A stretch of 64,000 bases of DNA from Afifella sp. IM 167 (GTDB taxonomy: Bacteria > Pseudomonadota > Alphaproteobacteria > Rhizobiales > Afifellaceae): positions 186,001-250,000 of the forward strand of contig NZ_NSLC01000004.1 of the NCBI RefSeq assembly GCF_020144925.1. Direction: 5' to 3'. This document shows positions 29,526-38,794 of the stretch, one piece after another. How positions within the stretch are numbered: position 1 is the stretch's first letter; the number at the start of each line of letters is the position of its first letter. Under the pieces are notes generated by a model that had not been told where the DNA came from, ran no database searches, and saw only the letters and a list, made by a program, of their open reading frames with translations. A program made the translations under genes and the position numbers.

Positions 29526-30050
29526 ATGCGCGTCACACCCGTCATGGAGAAGTTCATTCTCCACTGGGGCGAGATGGGATCGCGCTGGGGGGTGAACCGG
29601 TCGGTCGCCCAGATCCACGCCCTCCTCTATCTCGCGGCCCGGCCGATGCCTGCCGAAGAGATCTCCGAGGCTCTCGCCGTCGCCCGGTCCAACGTCTCCA
29701 ACAGTCTGAAGGAGCTGCAGGCCTACCGCCTCATCAGCGTCACGCATGTGAAGGGCGACCGGCGCGACCATTTCTCGGCCGAGGCCGATCCCTGGGAGAT
29801 CATGCTGCGCATCGCCGAGGAGCGGAAGCGGCGGGAGATCGACCCTGCCCTTTCCATGCTGCGCGATTGCGTCATGGAGGCGGAAGAGGCCGAGGACACG
29901 GACCCCGCCGTGCGCGAGCGACTGACCGCCATGCTCTCGTTCCTGGACGAACTGACGGGCTGGTACGAGCAGGTCCGCCGCCTGCCGCGGGCAACGCTCG
30001 TCGCCATCGTCCGGCTCGGGGGAAAGGTGGGCAGCCTCGTGCGCCGCTGA
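29526..30050 (+). CDS. GbsR/MarR-family transcriptional regulator
   Basis: A 174-residue DNA-binding protein. The start MEKFILHWGEMGSRWGVNRS is typical of GbsR-type regulators. The winged helix-turn-helix follows (ISEALAVARSNVSNSLKEL), then the wing HVKGDRRDHFSAEADPWEIM. The C-terminal half is helical and likely dimerising. It stands first in a four-gene unit with a membrane protein, an SDR and DUF2269. The repeats just upstream are candidates for its own operator. Confidence 0.88.
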   Translation: MRVTPVMEKFILHWGEMGSRWGVNRSVAQIHALLYLAARPMPAEEISEALAVARSNVSNSLKELQAYRLISVTHVKGDRRDHFSAEADPWEIMLRIAEERKRREIDPALSMLRDCVMEAEEAEDTDPAVRERLTAMLSFLDELTGWYEQVRRLPRATLVAIVRLGGKVGSLVRR

Positions 30051-30082
30051 TCCCCGGGGCCAATTCACCGAAGGAGAAACAG

Positions 30083-30472
30083 ATGTCCAATCTTTCGTTC
30101 TTCCTCGCCCTCGGCCTTGCCGCCGCGACCGGCGGCAGCGTCGTCGCCGTCCTCTACCGGCCGCTCCTGAAGATCACGACCGACCTCTGCGAGGCCGAGT
30201 ATCGCGGCCGCTTCTGGACCGCCTATGCCTGCGTGATGCTCGTGATCGCGCCCGTGCTGGCGCTCAGCTTCGCGACGGCCTTCGGCCATGTCGATTGGAA
30301 CGAGCCGCTCTTCCTCCAGCGTCTCGTCTTCGCGGCGCTCCTCGGCCTCACCATCGCGATGGCGATCTTCGGCTACGGCGTCTGGGAGCCGACACGGCGC
30401 ATCATGGAAGAGCGCCGGGCGGAGGCCGCGCGCGAGAGCCGTCAGGTTCCGCCCGAGCTCCCCGCAAGCTGA
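30083..30472 (+). CDS. Membrane protein of unknown function
   Basis: A 129-residue protein with three likely membrane segments (LGLAAATGGSVVAVLY, AYACVMLVIAPVLALSFATA, LLGLTIAMAIFGYGVW) and a charged tail rich in Arg and Glu. AAGGAG at 30071-30076 precedes ATG 30083. I do not recognise the family. It follows the GbsR-type regulator in the same direction. Confidence 0.8.
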   Translation: MSNLSFFLALGLAAATGGSVVAVLYRPLLKITTDLCEAEYRGRFWTAYACVMLVIAPVLALSFATAFGHVDWNEPLFLQRLVFAALLGLTIAMAIFGYGVWEPTRRIMEERRAEAARESRQVPPELPAS

Positions 30473-30478
30473 GCCGCA

Positions 30479-31354
30479 ATGCGCGTTGGCGTGATAGGCG
30501 CGACCGGCCTCATCGGTCGCCATGTCGCCCGCGAGCTGACGGAGCGCGGCCATGGCGTGCGGGCCTTCGGCCGCTCCTCTCAAAAGCTCCCGGCGATCGT
30601 GGCGGACGAGCGAATCGCGCTCGCCGCAGGAAACGACTGGCGCCGTCTGCTCGAAGGTCTGGACGGGGTCGTTCTTGCGATCGGCGCCGTTTCCGGCCCC
30701 GACATGATGGAGGCCCATCGCACCCTGCCGGACCTCGTCGCCGACGCCGCGTCGGGCCTCGGAATCACCCGCCTTGTCTTCGTCTCCGCCATCGGTGCGG
30801 CACCCGACGCGCCGACCCTCTTCCTGCGGTCGAAGTCGGAGGGGGAAACCGCCATCACCTCTCGCCGGCTGCCGGGCTGGACGATCCTGCGACCCTCCCT
30901 CGTTTACGGACCCGGCGGCAGGAGCATGGAATTCCTCGCCCGGCTCGCGGCGCTGCCGGCAAGACCGCGCATCGCAAGCGGGCCGATCCGGCCGATCGCC
31001 GTCGACGATCTCGCCCGCGCCGTGGCAGCGCTTCTGGAAGGTGGTCAGGACCTTCCGGCGGCGATCGACGCGGTCGGGCCCGAACGCATGTCGATCGACG
31101 ACTACATCGATGCCCTCGGAAAGCGCATCGGCAGCCGGCCGATCGTCACGGCACGGCTACCGGGGCCCTTGCTCTCGCTGGCCGGTCGGGCCGCCGACAT
31201 CGTCGGGCCGACGCTTCTCTCCAGCGATTTTCTTCTCATGCTGAGAGAGGGTGCGGACGGCGATCCCGAGGCCCTGCCGCGATATTGCGGCGTCCGGCCA
31301 TCCGGCCTCGCCGAGGGACTTGCGCGCCTCTCCGTTCCTCGCCGGAGGCGGTGA
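30479..31354 (+). CDS. SDR-family NAD(P)-binding oxidoreductase (atypical, NmrA-like)
   Basis: A 291-residue Rossmann protein starting MRVGVIGATGLIGRHVAREL, with the GxxGxxG fingerprint. The active-site Tyr/Lys of classical SDRs is not obvious: the usual segment reads SAIGAAPDAPTLFLRSKSEGE, so a sensor or quinone-reductase-like role is possible. GWTILRPSLVYGPGG is the atypical-SDR signature. The stop overlaps the DUF2269 ATG by one base (TGATG), so translation is coupled. Confidence 0.85.
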   Translation: MRVGVIGATGLIGRHVARELTERGHGVRAFGRSSQKLPAIVADERIALAAGNDWRRLLEGLDGVVLAIGAVSGPDMMEAHRTLPDLVADAASGLGITRLVFVSAIGAAPDAPTLFLRSKSEGETAITSRRLPGWTILRPSLVYGPGGRSMEFLARLAALPARPRIASGPIRPIAVDDLARAVAALLEGGQDLPAAIDAVGPERMSIDDYIDALGKRIGSRPIVTARLPGPLLSLAGRAADIVGPTLLSSDFLLMLREGADGDPEALPRYCGVRPSGLAEGLARLSVPRRRR

Positions 31355-31824
31355 TGGAGACCTATCTCCTCGTCAAATACCTGCACGTCATCAGCGCGAC
31401 GGTGATCTTCGGCACGGGCCTCGGCACGGCATTCCAGATGTGGATGGCGCATCGCAGCCGGGACAGCCGGAGCATCGCCACCGTCGCCCGGAACGTCGTC
31501 GTGGCGGACTGGGTCTTCACCACACCCGCCGTCATCGCCCAGCCGCTGACCGGCACGCTCCTCGCGGTCATGGCCGGCTACGGACTATCGGATCGCTGGC
31601 TCCTCGCTTCCGTGCTTCTCTACGCGCTGGCTGGCGTCTGCTGGCTGCCCGTGGTGTGGATCCAGCTGCGCCTGCGCGCCCTCGCCGAGAAGGCGGTGTC
31701 GGACGGAGCGCCGCTTCCGGCGGCCTATCACCGTCTCTTCAGGTTGTGGTTCATCCTCGGCTGGCCGGCCTTCCTCGCGATCCTCGTCATCTTCCACCTG
31801 ATGATCGCCAAGCCCTCGTTCTAG
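31354..31824 (+). CDS. DUF2269 family integral membrane protein
   Basis: A 156-residue protein with four predicted membrane helices. It begins METYLLVKYLHVISATVIFG, with the His in helix 1 that is typical of DUF2269, followed by a segment with VVADWVFTTPAVIAQPLTG. DUF2269 proteins are often adjacent or fused to NAD-binding SDRs; a redox role has been suggested but not shown. It ends five bases before the convergent aat stop. Confidence 0.87.
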   Translation: METYLLVKYLHVISATVIFGTGLGTAFQMWMAHRSRDSRSIATVARNVVVADWVFTTPAVIAQPLTGTLLAVMAGYGLSDRWLLASVLLYALAGVCWLPVVWIQLRLRALAEKAVSDGAPLPAAYHRLFRLWFILGWPAFLAILVIFHLMIAKPSF

Positions 31825-31828
31825 GGCC

Positions 31829-32458
31829 TCAGGCGGCGGGCCGATCGAGGGCGAAGAAGTCGCCCCTCACCGTCAGCGCCGCCTCCAAAAGCTCCTGATA
31901 GCGCTCGCGCGTCACCGCCGTGGCGCCGAAAGTCGCGAGGTGATCGGTCACGAACTGGGTGTCGAGCAGCGTGAAGCCGCCGGCCCGCAGGCGTTCCACC
32001 AGGGCGACGAGCGCGACCTTGGATGCGTCGCGCGCATCGGAAAACATCGATTCGCCGAAGAAGGCGCCCCCGAGGGCAAGGCCGTAGAGGCCGCCGACCA
32101 GTTCGCCGTCCTGCCAGGTCTCCACCGTGTGGACGAAGCCGCGCGCGAAGAGCGTGCCGAAGAGACGGCGAATCTCGCCGTTGATCCAGGTCGAGCGCCG
32201 GCCCGGGCGACGGCGGGCGCAGCCGGAGATCACCGCGTCGAAATCGGTGTCGATGCGGGTTTCGAAGACGCCGGAGCGGATGGTGCGCATGAGGCGCCTG
32301 GGCGCGTGGAAGGCGCCCAGCGGGATGACCCCGCGCTCATGCGGCTCGACCCAGTAAAGGCCCGGATCGTCGGCCGAATCGGCCATCGGGAAAATGCCGC
32401 AGGCATACGCCTTCAGAAGGATTTCCGGCGTGATGGCGAATTCGCCCTCGCCCTTCAT
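31829..32458 (-). CDS. aat: Leucyl/phenylalanyl-tRNA--protein transferase
   Basis: A 209-residue L/F-transferase that adds Leu or Phe to proteins with N-terminal Lys or Arg, marking them for ClpS/ClpAP. Marks: [57 protein letters not shown] and [11 protein letters not shown]. It follows accC by six bases. Confidence 0.95.
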   Translation of the reverse strand: MKGEGEFAITPEILLKAYACGIFPMADSADDPGLYWVEPHERGVIPLGAFHAPRRLMRTIRSGVFETRIDTDFDAVISGCARRRPGRRSTWINGEIRRLFGTLFARGFVHTVETWQDGELVGGLYGLALGGAFFGESMFSDARDASKVALVALVERLRAGGFTLLDTQFVTDHLATFGATAVTRERYQELLEAALTVRGDFFALDRPAA

Positions 32459-32464
32459 CGATGG

Positions 32465-33826
32465 CTACGCGATCTTCTCGCTCGAGCGGGAGGCGGCGAG
32501 GAAATCCTCCAGCCAGCGGATGTCGTACATGCCGTTGGCGATATCCGGATTGGAGACGAGATCGCGGAAGAGCGGCAGCGTCGTCTCGATGCCATCGACG
32601 ACGAATTCGTCGAGCGCGCGGCGAAGGCGCATCATGCATTCCACCCGGGTCCTGCCGTGGACGATCAGCTTGCCAATGAGGCTGTCGTAATGCGGCGGCA
32701 CCCTGTAGCCCTGATAGACGGCCGAATCGACCCTGAGGCCGAGCCCGCCCGGCGGGTGGTAATAGGTGATGCGGCCCGGCGAGGGCGCGAAGGTTTCCGG
32801 ATTTTCCGCATTGATGCGGCATTCGATGGCGTGGCCGGTGAAGGTCACATCCTCCTGGCGGATCGACAGAGGCGAGCCGGCGGCGACGCGCAGCTGCTCG
32901 GCGACGAGATCGATCCCGGTAATGGCCTCCGTCACCGGATGCTCCACCTGCAGGCGGGTGTTCATCTCGATGAAGTAGAACTCGCCATCCTCGTAGAGGA
33001 ATTCCACCGTGCCGGCGCCGCGATAGCCGAGCTTCGACATGGCGTCGGCGACGGTCTTGCCGATGCGCTGGCGCTCGGCCGCGTTGAGGGCCGGAGACGG
33101 CGCCTCTTCCCAGACCTTCTGATGGCGCCGCTGCAGCGAGCAGTCGCGCTCACCGAGATGGACCGCCCTGCCCTCGCCATCGCCCATCACCTGCACCTCG
33201 ATATGGCGCGGATTGGCGAGGTACTTCTCGACATACATGGCATCGTCGCCGAAAGCGGCCCGCGCCTCGGAGCGCGCGGTGTCGAAGGCGCGCTCCACAT
33301 CCTCGGCGCTGTTGGCCACCTTCATGCCGCGACCGCCGCCGCCGGCGGCGGCCTTGATGAGGACGGGATAACCGATCTCGGCGGCAATGCGGGCGGCCTC
33401 GGCCGAATCGGCCACGGCGCCCTTGGAGCCGGGAACCACCGGAATGCCGAGGGAAACCGCGGTCTCCTTGGCCTGCACCTTGTCGCCCATCAGGCGGATG
33501 TGCTCGGCCGTGGGGCCGATGAAGGTGATGCCGTGGGCGGCGAGAATGTCGGCGAAGCGGGCATTCTCCGACAGGAAGCCGTAGCCCGGATGGACCGCGT
33601 CCGCGCCGGTGATCTCGCAGGCGGAGACGATCGAGGGAATGTTCAGATAGCTCGCAGTGGCGGAAGGCGGGCCGATGCACACGCTCTCGTCGGCGAGCCG
33701 CACATGCATGGCATCCGCGTCTGCCGTGGAATGCACCGCGACCGTCTGCACGCCCAGTTCCTTGCAGGCGCGCAGGATGCGAAGGGCGATCTCGCCGCGA
33801 TTGGCGATGAGGACTTTGGAGAACAT
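32465..33826 (-). CDS. accC: Acetyl-CoA carboxylase biotin carboxylase subunit
   Basis: A 453-residue ATP-grasp enzyme that carboxylates biotin on AccB. MFSKVLIANRGEIALRI is the standard start (ATG 33826). The ATP-binding glycine-rich loop is GGGGRGMKV, and the catalytic part includes EMNTRLQVEHPVTE and RINAENPETF. It lies 17 bases after accB in the accB-accC-aat unit. Confidence 0.96.
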   Translation of the reverse strand: MFSKVLIANRGEIALRILRACKELGVQTVAVHSTADADAMHVRLADESVCIGPPSATASYLNIPSIVSACEITGADAVHPGYGFLSENARFADILAAHGITFIGPTAEHIRLMGDKVQAKETAVSLGIPVVPGSKGAVADSAEAARIAAEIGYPVLIKAAAGGGGRGMKVANSAEDVERAFDTARSEARAAFGDDAMYVEKYLANPRHIEVQVMGDGEGRAVHLGERDCSLQRRHQKVWEEAPSPALNAAERQRIGKTVADAMSKLGYRGAGTVEFLYEDGEFYFIEMNTRLQVEHPVTEAITGIDLVAEQLRVAAGSPLSIRQEDVTFTGHAIECRINAENPETFAPSPGRITYYHPPGGLGLRVDSAVYQGYRVPPHYDSLIGKLIVHGRTRVECMMRLRRALDEFVVDGIETTLPLFRDLVSNPDIANGMYDIRWLEDFLAASRSSEKIA

Positions 33827-33843
33827 CGGCGGCTCCAGCGGGC

Positions 33844-34317
33844 TCACTCGATGATCAAGAGGGGTTCGCCATACTCAACCGGCTGGCCGTCCTCCACCAG
33901 GACGGAGGTCACCTTGCCAGAGCGCGGCGCCGCCACCTCGTTCATGTGTTTCATGGCTTCCACGATCAGCACCGTCTGGCCCTCGCGTACGGTGTCGCCG
34001 ACTTCCACGAAGGGTCGGGCGCCCGGCGAGGAAGCGCGATATGCCGTGCCGACCATCGGCGAGGGAACGCAGCCGGGATGGCGCGCGGGGTCACCATAAT
34101 CATCCGATTCGTCGCGCCCTGCCGGGGCCTTTCCGGCGCGCGGCGCCTCCTCGGGAACGGCGACCGAGAGGCTGCGGGCCGGGGCCGAGAGGTGACGCGC
34201 CACGCGGATGCGCAGATCCTCGTTCTCGATCTCGATCTCGGAGAGCTCCGTCTCCTTCAAAAGCTCGGCGAGCTCGCGCACCAGCTCCTTGTCGATCGCA
34301 TGTTTCTTGTCGCCCAT
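33844..34317 (-). CDS. accB: Acetyl-CoA carboxylase biotin carboxyl carrier protein
   Basis: A 157-residue carrier. The N-terminal helical segment LVRELAELLKETELSEIEIE and Ala/Pro linker lead to the biotinyl domain, with the biotinylated Lys in EAMKHMN and the surrounding SPMVGTAY and GDTVREGQ segments. It carries CO2 from AccC to the carboxyltransferase. It lies ten bases after aroQ. Confidence 0.96.
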   Translation of the reverse strand: MGDKKHAIDKELVRELAELLKETELSEIEIENEDLRIRVARHLSAPARSLSVAVPEEAPRAGKAPAGRDESDDYGDPARHPGCVPSPMVGTAYRASSPGARPFVEVGDTVREGQTVLIVEAMKHMNEVAAPRSGKVTSVLVEDGQPVEYGEPLLIIE

Positions 34318-34327
34318 GCCTCTACTC

Positions 34328-34774
34328 TCAAGCCTCCCCGGCTTCGTTTATGTGGATCAGCGCCTCGGCGGCGAGCCAATAGGAATACGCACCGAAGCCG
34401 CAGATGACGCCGCGCGCCGCCGGTGCGATATAGGAATGATGCCTGAACGCTTCACGCGCGAAGACGTTCGAAAGGTGCAGTTCGACGACCGGCACGGAAA
34501 CGGACCGCACCGCATCGCCGATCGCCACCGAAGTGTGCGTGAAGGCGCCGGCATTGATGGCAATGCCCTTACCCCCGTCGGCCGCATGGATGAACTCCAC
34601 CAGCTCGCCCTCGTGGTTCGTCTGGCGGAAGACAAGGCCCCAGCCTCGCTCCTCAAGCCGGGCCGCCAGCATCGCCTCGATGTCGGCAAGCGTCTCCTCG
34701 CCGTAGATCGACGGTTCGCGCATGCCGAGGCGGTTGAGGTTCGGACCATTGAGGATGTGGAGGAGAGGCGCCAT
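34328..34774 (-). CDS. aroQ: Type II 3-dehydroquinate dehydratase
   Basis: A 148-residue shikimate-pathway enzyme that dehydrates 3-dehydroquinate. Starting at ATG 34774 ([17 protein letters not shown]) gives the usual length; the frame is open to 34843. The catalytic Tyr is in [10 protein letters not shown], followed by [25 protein letters not shown] with the active-site Asn and His-containing region, and the [17 protein letters not shown] lid. The aroQ-accB-accC order is common in alphaproteobacteria. Confidence 0.94.
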   Translation of the reverse strand: MAPLLHILNGPNLNRLGMREPSIYGEETLADIEAMLAARLEERGWGLVFRQTNHEGELVEFIHAADGGKGIAINAGAFTHTSVAIGDAVRSVSVPVVELHLSNVFAREAFRHHSYIAPAARGVICGFGAYSYWLAAEALIHINEAGEA

Positions 34775-34891
34775 CTTGCCATTGCGGAGGTGGGCAGTGC
34801 GGCGTGTTTTAGACGTTTTCATGGCCTGGTCAAAGGGCAGCACCTCTCAATGCCGTAACCATTTCGCCGCGCCGTACGTAAGAAGAAGATC

Positions 34892-35821
34892 ATGTCCCGC
34901 CAAAGTCACCCCGCCCCCGCCCTCAAAGCCAAGCTCGCCACCTTCTTCTCGCCTTCCGCCCTCTGGCAGTCCTCGGCGCTGCGCCTTGCCGATATCGTCA
35001 CGCCGCATTCGGGCTACCGGCGGACGAAAGACATCGCCTACGGCCCCCATCCCCGCCAGCAGCTCGATTTCTACGCCGCCAGCCAAAGACGAGCCGGCTC
35101 GCCGCTGATCGTCTTCTTCTACGGAGGGGGCTGGGACAGCGGCGAGAAAGGCGCCTACCGCTTTGCCGCCCAGGCGTTCGCGGCCGAAGGCTACGACGTC
35201 GCGATCCCGGACTATCGGCTCTATCCGCAGGTGCGCTTTCCCGCCTTCGTGGAAGACGCAGCCGAGGCCGTTGCCCTCCTCGCAGAGCGCAAGGATCTCG
35301 GCGCAGGCCGCGACATCGTGCTGATGGGCCATTCTGCCGGAGCGCAGATCGCCATGCTCCTGGCGCTCGACCAACGCTATCTGGGATCGGCAGGGCTTGC
35401 GAAAGAAGAGCGGGTCGCAGCGGCGATCGGCCTTGCCGGACCCTACGACTTCCTGCCTTTGAAACAGGAACGATACCGGCGTGTCTTTCCCGAGGAGAGC
35501 AGAGGGCAAAGCCAACCCATCCGGTTTGCGAAAGCCGGCTCGCCTCCCGTCTTCCTCGCCGTTGGAACCGGCGACCGGACCGTCGATCCCGGCAACTCCA
35601 GCCGGCTTGCGGCCCGGATCCGGAGCGAGGGAGGCCAGGTCAGACTCATAACCTATCCCGGCAAAGGCCATGCTGCCCTCGTCGGCTCTCTGCTTGTCCC
35701 GCTTCGCCAGGGCACACCCGTTCTTGCCGACATCCTTGCCTTCCTCGAAGAAATCGCCGCCCGCTCCTTCCCGAACCAACCGATGTCGCCACAAGCCGCG
35801 CAAGCGCCGGCGACCCGCTAA
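34892..35821 (+). CDS. Alpha/beta-hydrolase (carboxylesterase-like)
   Basis: A 309-residue serine hydrolase. The nucleophile elbow is GHSAG; the oxyanion-loop segment is FFYGGGWDSG, with Tyr in place of the more common His of HGGG. The catalytic Asp and His are likely in GTGDRTVDPGN and GKGHAAL. The N-terminal 50 residues suggest a membrane-associated segment rather than a clear signal peptide. Substrate unknown; esters, lactones or formylkynurenine-like amides are possible in this family. Confidence 0.82.
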   Translation: MSRQSHPAPALKAKLATFFSPSALWQSSALRLADIVTPHSGYRRTKDIAYGPHPRQQLDFYAASQRRAGSPLIVFFYGGGWDSGEKGAYRFAAQAFAAEGYDVAIPDYRLYPQVRFPAFVEDAAEAVALLAERKDLGAGRDIVLMGHSAGAQIAMLLALDQRYLGSAGLAKEERVAAAIGLAGPYDFLPLKQERYRRVFPEESRGQSQPIRFAKAGSPPVFLAVGTGDRTVDPGNSSRLAARIRSEGGQVRLITYPGKGHAALVGSLLVPLRQGTPVLADILAFLEEIAARSFPNQPMSPQAAQAPATR

Positions 35822-36169
35822 TCCGGCAAGGGCGCGCGTCAGGGTCGCGGAAAGGCATACCCAGAAGGCTTCATCTTTCGCTCGCCTGGCGGGGGCAAAC
35901 GATGGTTTCGAAGCGCCCCGTGGGCGTCCCACGACCAGGCCAAGAGCGCCAAACATTTGAGATGTTGGACCTTTTTACGGTCCGCTGGACCACCCTCGCG
36001 CTCAGCCGACCACTCGGAGGAACTTTGCCGGCTACGTCGGGATTAGCGTTCGCAGTCTGTTTTTGCGCCGGCAGCAACGTTACCGGTAGACAGGTCGAGC
36101 CAACCGAGGGTCCGCGGTCGCAACATCAGGCCCGATCGCAGGCCCCATAAAACAGAATGAATCGCGCTC
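35822..36169. other. Intergenic region without a recognised gene
   Basis: About 350 bases between the hydrolase and the PAS-GGDEF-EAL gene. It contains GGACC-tttttac-GGTCC, a small hairpin near 35968-35984, and no frame I would call a gene. Confidence 0.4.
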
Positions 36170-38293
36170 ATGCCGCACGAGCGTGTAGGGTGCGATTCGA
36201 GAGGGACGGAATTGTTTCACGGCTACTTGAACCGCGCGGCGAGCGCGACGGCCACGGAGCACGTCGATGCAATCGCCAAGGCGAGCTCGCTGATCATCTG
36301 GCGTGCGGCAGCGGACGGCACGCCGCTGCACACCCGCGCGGTCCCCCTGGAGACGCCGGGAAGCGAAAACGAGCCCGCCTCTGAATCCTGGATCAACGGC
36401 CTGCATCCGCAGGATCGCGAGGACGTTCGCCGGATCTGGCGGCGTGCCCTGCGTTCGGCATCCCCCTTCGAGGCGAGCTACCGCCTTATTCAGGACGACG
36501 GCAGCTACCGTTGGTCGAAAGGCCATGGAACTCCCCTGTGGAATGCAGACGGCTCCGTGCGCGAATGGATCGGCACGATCACCGACATCCATGACTGGGT
36601 CAAAGCGGAGCACGCGGCAACGCTCAGCGAAGACAGGCTGCGGCTGGCGCTCGAAAGCACCGGGCTTGGCATCTGGGATTGCGACGTGCAGGCGAGATGC
36701 GTGTGGCTCTCGGAGACGGCGGCAAGCATCATCGGGGCCCCCTCCGCGCGGTACATCACTTCCGAGCAGGGGTGGAGCTTTATCTATCCAGACGACGTCC
36801 CCGTCCTGCGGAACCTGAGCGAGAAGGCGCTCAAGAACCCCAAGAGGCGCGGCGATGCGCGGTTTCGTATCGTGCGCGCCGATACGGGCGCTCTCGTCTG
36901 GGTCGTCTGCTCCGCCCAGTTCGAGTTCGACCAGCAGGGAAACCCGGTGCGCCTCCTTGGCACGCTCGGCGACATCACCGAGGAGCGACGCCGCAAAGAA
37001 ACCCTCTTTCGCCTCGCCCATTACGACCATCTGACCGGCCTGCCCAACCGACGGCGGCTGGCGCAGCGCAGCGAGGAGATTTTCAGCGCCGGGCGCGGCG
37101 CGGCCTTCTTCGCCATCGACATCGACGGATTCCGCGAGGCGAACGACCGGCTCGGCCACGAGCACGGCGACGAGCTTTTACGCATGGCGGCAAGGCGATT
37201 GCACCAGGTATTGCCGGCCGACGCGATCATCGGCCGGGTCGGCGGCGACGAATTTGCCGTCCTGGCCCCCGGTCTCACCAGCGTGGAGGCCGCGGGCAGA
37301 CTCGCCGAGCGACTGCATGGCGCCTTTGCGGAGCCGCTCAGCATTGCCGAGCGCAGCATTCATGTCAGCGCCTCGATGGGCATCGCCATTACCGGCGAGC
37401 CCCCGCGCTGCACGAACGGGCTGATGGTGGAGGCTGATCTCGCCCTCAACGCCGCCAAGACGCGCGCGCCGGCCGCGACGTATTTCTATGCCGACGAGCT
37501 GCGCAAGGAGCTCAACGAGCGCCAGCAGCTGATCGACGACCTGCAGGTGGCGATCGCGGAGAATCAGTTCGAGCTCTATTATCAGCCCCAGGTGCGGCTC
37601 TCGGACGAAGCCATCGTTGGGGCGGAAGCGCTGTTGCGCTGGCGCCACCCGGTGCGCGGGCTGATGATGCCACGCGATTTCCTGGACGTGCTTGCGAACA
37701 GCAAATGGGCCCGGACGGTGGGAGACTGGGTGATCGACACGGCGATCGCCGACGCTGCCAGGCTCGTCGAGCTTGGACATCCCACGCGCATCGCCGTCAA
37801 TCTCTTCTCCGCCCAGTTCCAGAGCGGCAAGCTGGAGGACATTGTGCGCGCCCGGCTGGCGAAACACGGGCTGGCCCCTGAACTCCTGGAAATCGAGATC
37901 ACCGAGAATGTGATCCTTTCCAACGACGACCGCACGGTGGACAGCCTCGCCGCCATCCGCGCGATTGGCTGCTCGCTCGCCTTCGACGATTACGGCACCG
38001 GGTATGCCTCCCTCTCCATGCTGAAGCGATTCCCGATGACGCGGCTGAAGATCGACCGCAGCTTCGTCAACCGGATCTGCGACGACGAGGCCGACGGGGC
38101 AATCGTCGACGCCATCCTCTCGCTCGGCCGTACTTTCAGGCTCTCCGTCACAGCGGAGGGCGTGGAAACGCCCGAGCAACTGGAATGGCTCAAGGACCGC
38201 GGCTGCGAGGAAGCCCAAGGCTTCCATTTCGGCGGGCCGGTGCCGCTTGTGGATTTCGAGTATCGCATACGGCAGCGAGCAGGCATGCGCTGA
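36170..38293 (+). CDS. PAS-PAS-GGDEF-EAL cyclic di-GMP protein
   Basis: A 707-residue cytoplasmic sensor. Two PAS-type domains lie at about 35-145 and 150-270. The cyclase domain carries an intact GGDEF at residues 358-362 with IDIDGFREANDRLGHEHGDE; no RxxD inhibitory site is present at its usual place. The phosphodiesterase domain has EALLR at 486-490, NLFSAQF, EITENVIL, DDYGTGYASL, KIDRSFV and AEGVET, so catalytic residues look complete. It could both make and degrade c-di-GMP. A TTG at 36212 with AGGG upstream is an alternative start. No membrane segment is seen. Confidence 0.92.
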   Translation: MPHERVGCDSRGTELFHGYLNRAASATATEHVDAIAKASSLIIWRAAADGTPLHTRAVPLETPGSENEPASESWINGLHPQDREDVRRIWRRALRSASPFEASYRLIQDDGSYRWSKGHGTPLWNADGSVREWIGTITDIHDWVKAEHAATLSEDRLRLALESTGLGIWDCDVQARCVWLSETAASIIGAPSARYITSEQGWSFIYPDDVPVLRNLSEKALKNPKRRGDARFRIVRADTGALVWVVCSAQFEFDQQGNPVRLLGTLGDITEERRRKETLFRLAHYDHLTGLPNRRRLAQRSEEIFSAGRGAAFFAIDIDGFREANDRLGHEHGDELLRMAARRLHQVLPADAIIGRVGGDEFAVLAPGLTSVEAAGRLAERLHGAFAEPLSIAERSIHVSASMGIAITGEPPRCTNGLMVEADLALNAAKTRAPAATYFYADELRKELNERQQLIDDLQVAIAENQFELYYQPQVRLSDEAIVGAEALLRWRHPVRGLMMPRDFLDVLANSKWARTVGDWVIDTAIADAARLVELGHPTRIAVNLFSAQFQSGKLEDIVRARLAKHGLAPELLEIEITENVILSNDDRTVDSLAAIRAIGCSLAFDDYGTGYASLSMLKRFPMTRLKIDRSFVNRICDDEADGAIVDAILSLGRTFRLSVTAEGVETPEQLEWLKDRGCEEAQGFHFGGPVPLVDFEYRIRQRAGMR

Positions 38294-38438
38294 GCAGCTG
38301 ACGCAGGGTTCGCGGGCAGTCCAGCGCCGTGGGCCAGATGGCCCGTGCTTCGACCGCGCTTTGACCGACGCCCGCAAGGCCCTCGCAGCAATAGCCTTTT
38401 CGATCCGAAATTGGCACTCCCTCCACAATATCTCGATT

Positions 38439-38630
38439 TTATGACGCGCGGACATACAAGGGATTGACGCCACACAGGCGAAGCACATAGCTTTGCGGAT
38501 TGTCGGCGCGGGAAACGCGCCTGCAGTTCCAAGTCAGCGTAAAATCACGGTTCTTCGGCGCGACGAAGCCCTTCGCCGCGAGCCGTCTTCGTGTGCCCTG
38601 AACTGGGTGGAAGCTGTCACGAAAACGCAA
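38439..38630 (-). CDS. Possible small gene or gene remnant divergent from nrdJ
   Basis: A 63-codon frame whose C-terminal half has a protein-like composition (DFTLTWNCRRVSRADNPQS, then LRLCGVNPLYVRAS) and coding-like third positions. The start would be TTG 38630 and its first codons overlap one NrdR-like box. No family is recognised. It may be a decayed gene end. The rest of 38294-38794 shows only the NrdR-like boxes. Confidence 0.3.
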   Translation of the reverse strand: MRFRDSFHPVQGTRRRLAAKGFVAPKNRDFTLTWNCRRVSRADNPQSYVLRLCGVNPLYVRAS

Positions 38631-38672
38631 TATGTGGTGGATTTAAGGGTTCGTTTACACTACATATGGAGG
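38625..38672 (+). promoter_or_regulatory. Two NrdR-like boxes upstream of nrdJ
   Basis: ACGCAATATGTGGTGG (38625-38640) and ACACTACATATGGAGG (38657-38672) each match 12 of 16 positions of the NrdR box consensus acaCwAtATaTwGtgt, as I remember it. Their starts are 32 bases apart, about three helical turns, the usual tandem spacing. nrdJ starts 122 bases downstream. NrdR is the widespread ATP/dATP-responsive repressor of ribonucleotide reductase genes. Confidence 0.65.
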
Positions 38673-38794
38673 ATGGCGAGGTCGCTTGGGGGCGATCGGC
38701 TTCGCTTTCCAAAATTTGAGGATGAAGGGCCTTGCGGAGGCCCTCAGAGCGCCGGCGGACCGCCCAGCGGGCCGGCAGGGGATGAGGAAGAACG

